Below, in pieces: positions 50,301 through 62,380 of a DNA stretch of 64,000 nt (within the stretch, counting starts at the first letter, position 1; the number at the start of each line of letters is the position of its first letter). The position numbers and the translations under genes are program-made. The DNA is from Xestospongia bergquistia (lineage: Eukaryota > Porifera > Demospongiae > Haplosclerida > Petrosiidae). The stretch covers positions 4,552,001-4,616,000 of the forward strand of contig OZ014420.1 in the NCBI GenBank assembly GCA_963965975.1, in the 5' to 3' direction. Below the pieces are notes generated by a model, which was not told where the DNA came from, did no database searches, and worked only from the letters and a program-made list of their open reading frames with translations.

Positions 50301-53300
50301 TAATATGGGAATTTTTTTAAAATGCTTCATTCTCAAGTTGCAGCAATTTAACTTGCCTTGTTCTGCTACAATCTTGGTGTCAATGCTTATTTGATGAATA
50401 ATTATAGTTATCACATGATCAATAACTTGCACATATAAGTGACTTGGTGAAGGAGTTTTTTCGAGTGTCCTATCCACTTGCATATTTTGGTTTAGTGAAG
50501 AGTATAGTAAGCGTTGCAAAATCTAAGTCTATATACATACAGTTTAGAAAAAGAACATAGCTTCACTGAAGTGCTACTTGACTTTTAATGTCACACTCAT
50601 CAGTGCTCGTCATAGCCTGTAGTAGATGAGAGTGTCATATCTTTTGCACTATCAGCATTTCTATGATCAATAATAGCCATAACATTCTGCTCTTCAATAC
50701 CTTTAAAAATCTGGTGGCACATGACCAATGCAAGAAATGATTAATAAAACCTTATGTTCAACTTGTACATGCACTTATGTCATAAATAAAGTACTTTGAG
50801 TAACAGAAATGAGAATTGCATTCACTCTGTTGCACATCATTTCTGTTTCAATGCACAATGAATATAATTACATGTTTTGACAAAATATACAATAAGTAAT
50901 AATCCAAAATCTTTTACTGTTGAGAAAGTACTAAACCCAAATTAATGACAAAAGATCTACTAAAGGAACAGTATAGCTGTTCACAGTACAATTGGTAAAT
51001 GAGAAAAGAGATAATTTTTTTCAAATTCCTCATTCGTGTCCTTTTAATGTTATTGATATTACTTTGATGATATGAAGTGTATTTGCTTTCATGATCCTAG
51101 ATTTCTTAATTGTTTTTTTGCCTGTAACATGTCAAATGTAGCCCCACATTACTCATCTAAAACATTTATATATACCTTTACACCATCAACACTTCTTTGA
51201 CCAGTAACAGCCAAAAAAGAGTCAGGTAACATGCACAGGAAATAATTTGTAAAGCCTTCCATTACAATCTTAGTGCTATCATAGAGTCTCTGAACTGTCT
51301 TACCTCATGTATTATGTCCTATAGGCCTTGATTGATACTAGCAAACTGTAGTCCATCTATCAATGTTGCTACATATATTAGGTATATAGGCAGAGCTGTA
51401 AGTATGCTTCGACACATCACTGCAATAAATTGTTTTCATTTCACCAGAAAACTGGAATTGCCTTCAAGAATGAGGTCAACCATTTGCATATAGCAATAGA
51501 TCATACATTAAATGATTAAAAGTGAATTCTTTATATATTTCACAAATAACAAACTACATCACTGTTATTTGAGTATGTTATATACATGTGCCAAATCAAA
51601 AATATTACATTTCTTATGGTCTTTTAAACATAACACTTGAATCAAACAATAGGCGTATAGGAAGCAAGCACAGACTAATATCTTGTCCTTGTTTCTATGT
51701 ATATAAATACACTGATATATCTATCAATGTGTATTATGTTGCTTTAACATCCAATAAAACACATTATTGATTTTATAATATCATATTTTAAGGGAAATTA
51801 ACATTCAAATAATGTTATTGTATATTTTCATTGTTGCTCTGTTATGAGATAATATAACATTATGTATCTATCATACATGTATAATTAGATTGTATTAATA
51901 ATTATCTTTTTTATTCTTTACAGAATTGGGACTCTCCATTACATCTTGCTTGTGCAAACAGTAAAGTGGATGTGATATCATATCTCCTTCACACTGGAAA
52001 AGTCGATCCACTTGCTCGTAATAATCATCAGAATACACCACTAGAAGAAGTCCGACTGAACGATCCAAACAGATTTGAAATATTGAAGATGTTTGAGCCT
52101 TTTGAGAAAAGTCGTCAAGACTATCCAGTTGATTCGTATAGAAAAGTGTTTTTTTGTGGAAACAAGACAGCTGGAAAGAGTTCATTAGCCCAATGCATTA
52201 TATATCGTGCTAATAAACCTCCTGATTATCACTACAACCCTTCTCAATGTGTTAAAGGTGTGCAATTGGAAACTGCCGGTATTAACTATCATAATATTCG
52301 TAGTCATGAAGTTGGTAATATTATTCTTTATGATTTTGCTGGTCATCAAGAATATTATAGTAGTCATGCAGCTGTACTGGAGAATCTTATGTTGACAAGT
52401 CCTGCAGTTTTTACAATAGTGATAGATTCAACGAAAGGTTTTGACTACTTCAAGAAGCAGTTGTATTACTGGTTAAATTTTATTGAAAATGTTTGTGCAA
52501 ATTTAACTAAATCTTCTCAAGTGATTGTCATTGGAAGCTATGCTGATCAATTTACTGGTAGGTATGATGAATTCAAGTCACATGTCAATTATTTTGTTAA
52601 CGATGCCATTCGTAAACAAGACTATCGAGGTTTTGTTGCCATGGAGTGCCATTGTCCAGGTGGAAAAGGTTTCCCTGAGTTCATTGTTCACCTTCGTGAA
52701 AGTTGTAAGGCTGTTGTTGATAAGTCTGATAGCATTAGTTATTATTGCCATGTCCATTATGCCTACCTCCAAAAACTACAGAAAGTAGCTATTATCATTA
52801 ATGAGCTTATTGAAAGCCTTAAAGCTCTTGATGATCCATCTCTTCCTTCAAATGAAACCGTTTTGGTTGACTACTTGTCAATTCTCAGTGACAAAGGTCT
52901 TGTTTTGTTTCTGAGAAAAGAAATAGTGTCCAATAGTTGGATTGTAATCAACAAATCAAGCCTCCTTGCTGAAGTTAATGGTGTTCTTTTTAATCAGAAC
53001 ATCAAGCGTCTTCCTATACCAACCTCTAGTAACACTGGTATTGTCCATGTTTCTGATTTACAAAAGCTATTTCCAATCTATGATACAAATATGCTTATTG
53101 ATTTTTTAATAAGTATGGAATTTTGTCATGTTATTGATTCAGACACATTGGATACTATTATTACCAACCTGTCTTCATCAGATCATGTTTCTAATGTTGA
53201 TGTTCTTTTCTTTCCAGCTCTTATCACTGCTGAGCCTCCTTTAGATTTAAATGATCATATCAAAAGTGGATTTGGTTGGTGCTTGTATTGCCCTAAGCGA

Positions 53301-56299
53301 TTTCAATTCCTCTCAGTTCGCTTCCTTCACGTTCTTTTGCTTCAACTAGCATATCGATTTTGCCTTCCTTGTCCCCTTAAAGCTGGTGAATTAGACATAG
53401 AGTCTTCTGTTCAGCAGTTTGATCGTCATTGTACAGTCTGGAAGAATGGTATTTATTGGAAGCATAGCAATGAGGTACTAGTAGAAGTGACAGATAATAA
53501 TAGATGTGTCACTGTGTTTGTTTCCAATGACAAAGGAGTTAAAAGTCAAAAAGTATGTTGCTCTGTTATAAAACTGGTTCTTTCTCTTCAAAAACAGTTT
53601 TGTCCATGTGAAATCAATGAGTACATCATTCCTTCTGGATCTTTAGCTGACATTCGTAGTAAGGCCATTTCTGAACGATTACTCTACAGAGTAAATGATG
53701 TAGCTCAAGGAATGCTAGTTAATGAGGAAATATTTGATCATCATAAAGTCCAAGACAGTTCAATCAATGTCAAACACATTTGTCCACATGAGCCATACAT
53801 CTCTCTTGCACCAGCAGTTCTCTATGCCTTATTCTCCCATAGTAAAGCCAATCAAGTTATTTCAGAGAGATTTCTTCAACATATAAAAGACTTTGCTCCA
53901 AGCATAATGTCATGTTATAATACATCCAAAGAATACACCTATTCTGATGTCGCCAGTCATCTCAGTGGCTATAGCTTTTTTACTGGACAAAATCTTTTGG
54001 TAAGTTACAGTACTATATTAAACCTAATAAATGTCGTTATTATTATGATATATGAGCCTATATATCTTTATATCTGACCACAGTTAATTAGTTTAATTGA
54101 TATATTATGATTATCCTACAGTCTATTCACTAATATGAATTTTATTGAATTTTAGGATCTATTAACACAACTTTTATCACATGATGAGATACTAAGTATC
54201 TCAAAAGATCGCCTTCAATCTACAAATATTTCAACTCTAAAAGGTTTGATTTTCATGTTTATTTGTATATCTAAGAGCATTAGATAGACTGTTTTCTGTC
54301 CTTACGTTTTTCTTTTTAATCATTTTTAATTCATTAGAAAAAGCTCCCAAGAAATGTGACCTCCTAGAACAAATGTCAGGGATTTATAGTTGGTGGTACA
54401 CTATTGGTGAGCGTCTTGGAATTGAAGCTGGAGAACTTGACTCTTTAGAATTTTCCATTAAGCGTGATGTTGAAAAACTTTCTAAAGTACTACAACTTTG
54501 GATGGAGAGAATGACTAAACCTGTTACTTGGAATACCATTTTAGAAGTAATAGGAAGTCCACCTATCCAAAATAAATTTGTTGTGATGGAGATAGAGAAG
54601 TTTTTAGAATGTGAGTACTTATACAATATTCTCAGTAATTGTACTTTTGTTTAACCTTGTATGTATGGCTTCACTTAAAATACACTGGCATTTTACATTA
54701 GAAAACACAAGTTTTTGTGGTAGCTAACAAGAGAAATTGATTAATAGCGATAGATTACTTATCATTGCCTTTGTAAATTAGTAATCATCATAGTTATTTT
54801 ATGGTATTATTTATGTAGCTCAAACAAAGAGAAGTAGTGACATTTGTGATGATGATCTATTGGAGCTATTGACCACTACTGGTAAGATATTAAAATATAC
54901 TGGTTCATTATAGATCTTCCACATATAGTGATGACTTAGCAATTACACTCAACCAACATACTTTAGCTGATAAATGCATATACTTCAAATATATAATGTA
55001 TCTAGTAATTGGTTTAATTTATTAATAAAACAATATATTCTTTTATACTTTTGATTGTCTACAAAATTTTAAGTTTAAATTTAGTTATTAGATGTAGTAT
55101 ATTAAAGTTTATCAATTTTCTAATCCACTCTAGTGTCAACATAATCATAGTATATATATACCAATATATTCTATATTTATTTTTATGTTATAATTTATAG
55201 AAGACGTAACACAAACAGACAAAAACACAATTGAGCAGCAAAATGATGGTAAGTTAATATTACTTATCCTGTACATGATTACATAATGACTATTAAATAA
55301 CTAATGAAATTATTTTATATCCTACAATGTAGATATTAACATAAACATACTTACTGTATACTTACTGTATTTATGATCTTCACAATACAGGTACTGACAA
55401 AAGTATTAGTGAGTCTATCACAGATGGCAATAACACTGTTAATGGTAAGTTTATTATTATAATAACTGATGGAACAGTGATATATAATTCATCTACTGTT
55501 CTTGTGTGTAATTGACTAATCAAATTGCTTAAAATTAGGTGAATATATAATTTATTAAATATCCTTGTGAGATTTATTATTAAACTTCATTTTAAAGAAC
55601 AAACATTCAAGTATTATACTGAAATTACTTTATTAACAATTATAGGAATAACAATAATATTATAATTTGTTATATTAACATATAATAGAACCAACATCTC
55701 CTCCAATGTCTGTTTGAACTAATTACAAGTAATTATTTTCATTGTACATGTACTTGGCTATCTAATGACTTCATTAAACTATGCTGGCTATCTTCAGCAA
55801 GTCAATTTATTTGCTTTCTATCTCTATAGAGTCAAGCAACAGTACTGTAACTCAATATGGAAACCAACAAAGTGTGTCCAAAACTAACATTAATGATGAA
55901 GGAACAATTAGTCAAAGTATGTTTTATAATCTGATAACATAATATTATTTTTTAATATAGTTAATAATAATTATTATGGTTGGTATGCAGTGTCAGTCAC
56001 TATAGCAACTTTTGCTATAATAATATTGTAAGTTATAAAGATGACTGTTATTGTGCTTCATATAAAGTAATACTTTTTTGTCCATTGTAGTTATGTACAT
56101 GACTTTTGTAAATAACTTGTATTCTCTTGATGTATAGTAGATACTATTTGTGTATTATATATGAATTGTAGTTTGATGCCTTGGTCATCATAATGATGAT
56201 TCAATTAATCTGTTATAATTTTTCATAGGTACATTTACTTCAAGAGAAATCCACGTTGAAAAATGTTGGTGTCCATTATGTATCAACCCCTTTTTGTAG
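41372..56299 (+). CDS. ROCO protein with ankyrin repeats and death domain (DAPK-like, no kinase)
   Basis: Seventeen exons join in frame (1189 residues): 41372-41410, 42388-42480, 42869-42955, 43904-44002, 44584-44682, 45086-45178, 45329-45427, 47085-47183, 48163-48264, 51924-53999, 54156-54243, 54338-54610, 54819-54881, 55201-55248, 55391-55444, 55830-55916, 56229-56299. The start is ATG MAAQLSEEEQERI. Exons 2-9 each carry one ankyrin repeat (for example TALHLASVKGHTEIVQFLL); the last repeats open exon 10. Exon 10 then holds a Roc GTPase with P-loop GNKTAGKS (349-356), DFAGHQEYYSSH and a G4-like GSYAD, and a COR domain. Exon 12 is a death domain (residues about 995-1082: YTIGERLGIEAGELDSLE, VLQLWMERM). 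Small exons give a Ser/Thr/Asn-rich tail ending in CWCPLC. The ankyrin-Roc-COR-death order is that of DAPK1 after its kinase. A cytosolic scaffold or switch in cell-death or stress signalling is plausible by family, but unproven here. Confidence 0.9.
46880..47084. repeat. Intronic direct repeat before ankyrin exon 8 (partner 47570-47785)
   Basis: Both copies share gataactacttgaaa, ccagctttcaataatagaga, acaactgcaataccaat-type and ataatcaacaataaatactt. The first copy abuts exon 8 and the second lies in the next intron, suggesting local duplication around an ankyrin exon. Confidence 0.8.
47265..47390. repeat. Intronic dispersed repeat (partner 49785-49915)
   Basis: Shares gttagaaatttct or ttagaaatttct, tagtaaaggattaa and ggtgtggcctgttataatag with the second copy in the 3.66-kb intron. 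Confidence 0.75.
47570..47785. repeat. Second copy of the exon-8 flanking repeat
   Basis: Matches 46880-47084; see that entry. Confidence 0.8.
48449..48952. mobile_element. MITE-like element with G-rich ends
   Basis: Ends CAGGGTTTCATTTAG and CTAAGTGAAACTCTG are imperfect inverted repeats. Just inside are long G tracts (aagggggg...gcaaa and gcaaggggggggcaaat), the arrangement also seen in the hAT element at 17123. A 60-codon minus-strand ORF (48693-48511) is not recognised. The flanking eight bases, ataatatg and atatatcg, are only weakly alike. Lies in intron 9 of the death-domain ROCO gene. Confidence 0.65.
49074..49274. mobile_element. MITE-like element, full copy
   Basis: Inverted ends tacttcttggtataacttg and caagttccaccaagaacca bracket repeated actatgatgatgacatca motifs. 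A partial copy is inserted at 6314-6450. Confidence 0.65.
49785..49915. repeat. Second copy of intronic dispersed repeat
   Basis: Matches 47265-47390; see that entry. Confidence 0.75.
49916..51923. other. Rest of the long intron 9
   Basis: No exon or element recognised. A 75-codon minus-strand ORF at 50519-50292 has no recognisable motif. Confidence 0.5.
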
Positions 56300-56639
56300 T
56301 GTACCCAGTGCAAGACTTAACAAAGTTAATAATGTTCTTTGGATCTAGTCCTCAATTTTCCATAGCCATTTGTTATATTTGTTACTATCTAATTAACACT
56401 TTACTTAGAAGATTAGATAGGTGTTTGTATTTTTTGCTGCATTCTTGTTGTTTTTGGTATATATTAAGAAAGTTTAAGTTTTAAAATTGTTAAAGAGTAC
56501 ATGTACTTTAAACATATGACCACATACAGTCAGTAGAAACAACTTAAAAGTGAACATTTCATAATCATCAATTAATTTCATATCTCACAATAATTATTAA
56601 TTTTCTATAACGCATTTACTAACAGCAGTGAGTAGTTAT
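56300..56639. other. 3' flank of the death-domain ROCO gene
   Basis: Includes the presumed 3' untranslated region. The ORF 56263-56484 is in another frame from the last exon and is hydrophobic by composition only. Confidence 0.4.
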
Positions 56640-57055
56640 CTAATCAACTGCAGCTCCACCCTATCAAAAATACTTGAAACCACAAATAGTTAATAAGGCA
56701 TGGTTTTCTAGTACCCGAGGAATGTGCTGCTAACTTCATCAGAGTAACAACATCATGTGTAGGACAGATAGCCAATTAAATCCTTTCTAAACACTTTATT
56801 TAATACATTTTTAAAAAATCACTCTTCATATTTTCTTAAAACAAAATTTTTAGCATAAAATTGTTATAGCATAAACAATAATCAAGAAACTAGCACTGCA
56901 GTCACTAGTCTCCAGGAAAGTTTCTACTTAATTTTTTACACTAGATTATTTTGGATACAAATCTAAAAAAACCTTTAGGTTATTATAAACATTTACATGA
57001 ATTTTATTACTGGGTTAAAAACAGTAGTTAAGTTAACCTCATAGTGACAAGCTTC
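56640..57055. repeat. Dispersed element next to the satellite array, right copy
   Basis: Partner of 40261-40745, with most of its length inverted relative to that copy and about 95 bases (gcagctccaccctat and on) direct. Also holds gtgctgctaacttcatcaga, related to the tandem units at 35501. Confidence 0.75.
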
Positions 57056-58805
57056 ACATTCTTATGTGCAAACATAAAATCATAATGTTAACTAACATTA
57101 TTACTTGCACTAACTTGACACACTTGAATATCATATTGTCCTTCACATATAAAGTCTCAAAAGCTGGCAATGAGAAGAAATGTACTAGAAAATGTACAAA
57201 CAGTCTTATTGCTGGGTGGGAAAGACATACCCACATCTAAACAACTAATGCTGGTACTTGCATTAACTTGACACACTTGAATGTCATATATTGTCGTTAA
57301 CATCCAAAGTCTCAATAGTCAGCAATAAGAGGAAATGTAAGAAAAAATGAACAAATGGTCTCATTGCTGGGTGAGAAAAACATACCCACATCAAATCAAC
57401 AAACGCTAGTACTTGCACTAACTTGACACACTTGAATATCATATTTTAGGTCACATCTAAAGTCTCAATAGCGGGCATAAGAAGAAATGTACTAGAAAAT
57501 CTACAAATGATCTTAAATGCTGGGCGGGAAAGACGCACCCACATCGAAGCAACTAACATAAGTACTTATATTAACTTGACACACTTGAATATCATATTAT
57601 CGTTCACATCTCAAGTATAAAAAGTCGGCAATAATAAGAAATGCACTAGAAAATGTACAAAGGTCTTATTGCAGGGTGAGAAAGACATACCCACATAAAA
57701 ACAACTAATGCTAGTACTTGCATTAACTTGACACACTTTAATATCATATTGTCGTTCACATCCAAAGTCTCAATAGTCAGCAATAAGAAAGTGCGCTAAA
57801 AAATGAACAAGTGGTCTTATTGCTGAATGAGAAAGACACACCCACATCAAAACAACTAATACTAGTACTTGCATTAACTGGACACATTTGAATATCATTG
57901 TCGTTCACATCCAAAGTCTCAATTGTCAGCAATAAGAGAAAATGCACTAAAAAATGAACAAATGGTCTTATTGCAGGGTGAGAAAGACATACCCATATCA
58001 AAACAACTAATACTAGTACTTGCATTAACTTGACAAAAACTTGAATATCATCTTGTCGTTCACATCCAAAGTCTCAATAGTCAGCAATAAGAGAAAAAGC
58101 ACTAAAAAATGAACAAATGGTCTTATTGCTGAGTGAGAAAGACACACCCACATCAAAACAACTAACACTGGTACTTGCATTAACTTGACACATTTGAATA
58201 TCATATTGTCGTTCGCATCCAAAGTCTCAATAGTCAGCAATAAGAGAAAAAGCACTAAAAAATGAACAAATGGTTTTATTGCAGGGTGAGAAAGACATAC
58301 CCACATAAAAACAACTAATGTTAGTACTTGCATTAACTTGACACACTTTAATATCACATTGTCGTTCATATCTAAAGTCTCAATAGTCAGTAATAAGAGG
58401 AAATGTGCTAAAAATGAACAAATGGTCTTATTGCTGAGCCAGAAAGATACAACCACATCAAAACAACTAACACTAATACTTGCATTAACTTGAACACTTG
58501 AATATCAATTTGTCGTTCATATCTAAAGTCTCAATAGTCAACAAAAAGAGGAAATGCGCTAAAAATGAACCAATATTCTTATTGCTGAGTGAGAAAGACA
58601 CACCCACATCAAATCAACTAACGCCACTAACTTGACACACTTGAATGTCATATTGTCCTTCACATCCAAAGTCTCAATAGTCAGCAATAAGAGGAAATGA
58701 ACTAAAAAATGAACAAATGGTTTTATTGCTGAGTGAGAAAGACACATCCACATCAAAACAACTAACGCTGGTACTTGCATTAACTTGACACACTTGAATA
58801 TCATT
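57056..58805. repeat. Satellite array of about 150-bp units, right copy
   Basis: About eleven units with cattaacttgacacacttga, ccaaagtctcaatagtcagc and gagaaagacacacccacatc. It is the inverted and more degenerate form of the 153-bp array at 39750-40260. Minus-strand ORFs across it are repeat-encoded. Confidence 0.88.
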
Positions 58806-59715
58806 AAATATAAAATTTAGTTGGCTCTGAAAATGTAGTTAGTATACAACTTACAACCCTTAGAACATTACATCATTATATTAACGTCATCATGTGATCT
58901 CTAGTAGTTATAAATAGACCTACTAAATGTAAAGGAATTTATTTTGCTCTGAAAATATAGTTAGTATACAACTTACAACCCTTAGAACATTACATCATTA
59001 TATTAACATCATTAGGTGATCTCTAGTAGTTATAAATAGACCTACTAAAAGTAACAGAATTTAGTTTGCTCTGAAAAAATAGTTAGTATAAAACTTACAA
59101 CCTTTAGAACATCACATCATTATATTAATGTCATCATGTGATCTCTAGTAGTTATAAATAGACCTACTAAATGTAACTGAATTTAGTTTCCTCTGAAAAT
59201 ATAGTTAGTACATAACTTACAACACTTAGAACATTATATTATCATATTAACGTCATCATGTGATCTCTAGTATATATAAATAGACCTACTAAATGTAATA
59301 GAATTCAGTTTGCTCTGAAAGTATAGTTAGTATACAACTTACAACCCTTAGAACATTACAACATAATATTAATGTCATCATGTGATCTCTAGTAGATATA
59401 AATAGACCTACTAAATGTAACGGAATTTAGTTTGCTCTGAAAATATAGTTAGTATACAACTTACAACCCTTAGAAAATTACATCATTATATTAACATAAT
59501 TAGATGATCTCTAGTAGTTATAAATAGACCTACTAAATGTAACAGAATTTAGTTTGCTCTGAAAAAATAGTTAGTATACAATTTACAACCTTTAGAACAT
59601 TACATCATTATATTAATGTCATCATGTGATCTCTAGTAGTTATAAATAGACCTACTAAATGTAACTGAATTTAGTTTCCTCTGAAAATATAGTTAGTATA
59701 CAATTTACAACCCTT
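58806..59715. repeat. Tandem array of about 122-bp units, copy 2
   Basis: Seven to eight units with gtgatctctagtagttataa and cctactaaatgtaac, spaced about 122 bp (58881, 59003, 59125 and on). Same family as 9735-10302. Confidence 0.9.
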
Positions 59716-59949
59716 ACATATAACTGGGATATATATCACTGGGCTATGAAACATTACATGGCTGGATCACAAAAGATTTGGTATGTGTACATATGTTAGC
59801 CACTGTGCTATGGTACATTATGTGGCCAGATCATAAGACATTGGGTGTATGAAATTATGTAATATATCTTTGGACTACATTGTGTTATAGCACATTATGT
59901 GATGGATCTCAAGATGCACATGTATTAATATAATAATGTATATGTCAAG
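59716..59949. other. Spacer between arrays
   Basis: Degenerate internal repetition (gctatgaaacattacatggc and gctatggtacattatgtggc). No gene. Confidence 0.5.
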
Positions 59950-60345
59950 ATAAGATTAGGGTTATATAGGATGTGTAGATGTACAAGTACAATTTATAGG
60001 ATTGACAAGAAGTTAGGGTTACATAGGATGTGTATGTTGTGTATATGTACAATTTATAGGATTGACAAGACAAAGAGATTATGGTTACATATGATGTGTA
60101 TGTGTATATGTACATGTTATAGGATTGACAAGACAAAGAGATTAGGGTTACATAGGATGTGTATGTGTATACGTACATGTTATAGGATTGATAAGACAAA
60201 GAGATCAGGGTTACATAGGATGTGTATATGTACATGTTATAGGATTGACAAGACAAAGAGATTAGGGTTACATAGGATGTGTATGTGTACATGTTATAGG
60301 ATTGATAAGACAAGAGATTAGTAGCGTTGATAAGAGTTTTAGGAT
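59950..60345. repeat. 57-bp minisatellite, copy 2, uninterrupted
   Basis: Six to seven units of the ggatgtgtatatgtacatgt type with ataggattgacaagacaaag. It corresponds to the two halves 10303-10424 and 12631-13005, and has no retroelement. Confidence 0.88.
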
Positions 60346-62380
60346 ATACATTTTGGGTCACAAACTGCCAGTACATTCAATGAAGTGGCTTTGATAATAA
60401 GATAATGGCTACTAGAGAACAACAACAGGACTTTGGACTACAAGTTGTTACAAGTCACAATGTTTGTAGTTTAAATAAGAAATCACCTAATTAATGCCAA
60501 ATTAAGGGTCACTTACAAGGACACACTAACTACATATGCTGATTCTAGTACTTGACATAAATTTTAACAACCTTGATGCTATACAATTGATACTATTAAC
60601 ACAACATACAACAATATGACACAATAACATTACAAGGTTGAGCATGTTCTAAAATTAGACTCTTTGACCCACAAAGCTCATGTACTTAGCTACATGACAG
60701 ACCTAATTAGCTAGACAATAGCTACAAGCTTATTATGTCAAGGGGTGCAAGTTAACCAAGTTATATATTATAAGCTTGGCAATAGCTTAGTTTTCTCTAA
60801 AAATTACACAACTACTCCTAGTAAAACTGTAGTCTGAATGTACAAAAACTCCTTCAATGCATCAATCAGGCTCCCAGTCGAAAAAAAGTTTTCACAAAGT
60901 TATGACACTACTATTCTAGCTGTAATAATGAGTAACAGTCAAAGGCTCTTCATAACTGAAAAAAGGGACTTTCATACTATATAATTATATGAATACATGG
61001 CATTACATTAAGTCAGTCTCCAAAAAAGCTATATATATTAATACATATTATGCACACAACTACAGCAACTTTGCTACCACAAGGCTCTATGAATGTAGTC
61101 ATATTTATAGAAGACAATACATAATATATGTATGCATGAATGTAATTCAATAATTATTATTTATACACAACTTTCTAATTCAAGACGCTAGACCTAATGA
61201 CTTCAATGCAGCTACGTATACATAAATCTGGATCTGGCAAAAGTTAGAAGAGGTTTCGTTAGTATTAGTATGTTTACTACAAGAGCTGGACTACCAAATA
61301 GCTAGCTACAAGAGACGCAGTCACATAACGTATAAAAGACGCAATACTATTTTTAAATACCCTAACTAGCTGTAGGCCAAGGGCTGCCAATATTACTTTA
61401 TAGTTACAGGGGTTAAGAGGAAAGCTTCACATATATCTACAATTACTCTGACCGAAGCAGTCTTCTCTCTCTTTTACTGCTAAAAATCGGAGCCAGCATA
61501 TATGGTTTTTTCGTCGCTGTCTTGATCATAATTTCTAACATTTTCTGTTCATAAAATGAGCAAGACTGGGCAAGATAGCTTGACTGGATCCGACTAACTG
61601 TAGACACTAGCAGCAGGTTCTCGTTAGCACTGCCAGACGTCGTCTATCTTCGTCTTGTCGAAATGAATCGATTCAACTAGAGTATAGTATCTTTACGACT
61701 AAAAAATTGGCGCCACTAAGCTGTTTGTCAAACTGAGCATGCTCAGTTTACGCAGCATGATAAGAAGATGATAAAGATTACAGGAAAAATAAATATTGTA
61801 AAATTAACCTCAACAGATCTAGATAGTGAGCATTTAGTTTACTGAATGAGTTACACGATAACATGATGATAATATGATAAAAATCTTAAGAAATAATTAA
61901 CTGATATTGCAAAATTGAATGCATTAAGACGTGTTCTCCATTATCTATAATCTTGTACTATGGCTTACGATGAGGAGCTGCAGGTGGTTCAGGAGGATAG
62001 AGAGAATTGAAACAGAAAGAGATTGCATGAGTATAGTAGAGATAATAAGGCTGTTAAGATGATGATTAAACCTCATTTTTAATAGAAGACTATTCCATTC
62101 TACCTAAAGAAAATCATTAATGTAAGTGCTTTCTGGCAGTCTCAGCATCGATTAGTATTGTATGATTATAATATTGAAAAGCCATTACATAATTTAGAAT
62201 TTATACACCATTAATGTCAGCTCTTCTTTAAAAAAGACAATAAAACCACAAGAAGTTTATATAATTATGATTAACAAATTATCTGTTATATAAAGCATCA
62301 TTGTAGCAATATATATTTTGAAGGAACATTAAAACTGTTGGTAAAAAATTTACTATCATATTAATTTGAGTATTTAGACA
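60346..62380. repeat. Segmental duplication (SRCR locus), 3' flank, copy 2
   Basis: Co-linear with 13006-15041, with small indels. No conserved ORF. Keeps the TATA-like gtataaaagacgc (about 61330) and the minus-strand Pro-rich reading SLYPPEPPAAPHRKP followed by a stop (about 61960-62010). Confidence 0.75.

Noticed and set aside
57777-58804. Series of hydrophobic minus-strand ORFs
   Set aside because: They are translations of the 150-bp satellite units, shifted by indels from unit to unit.
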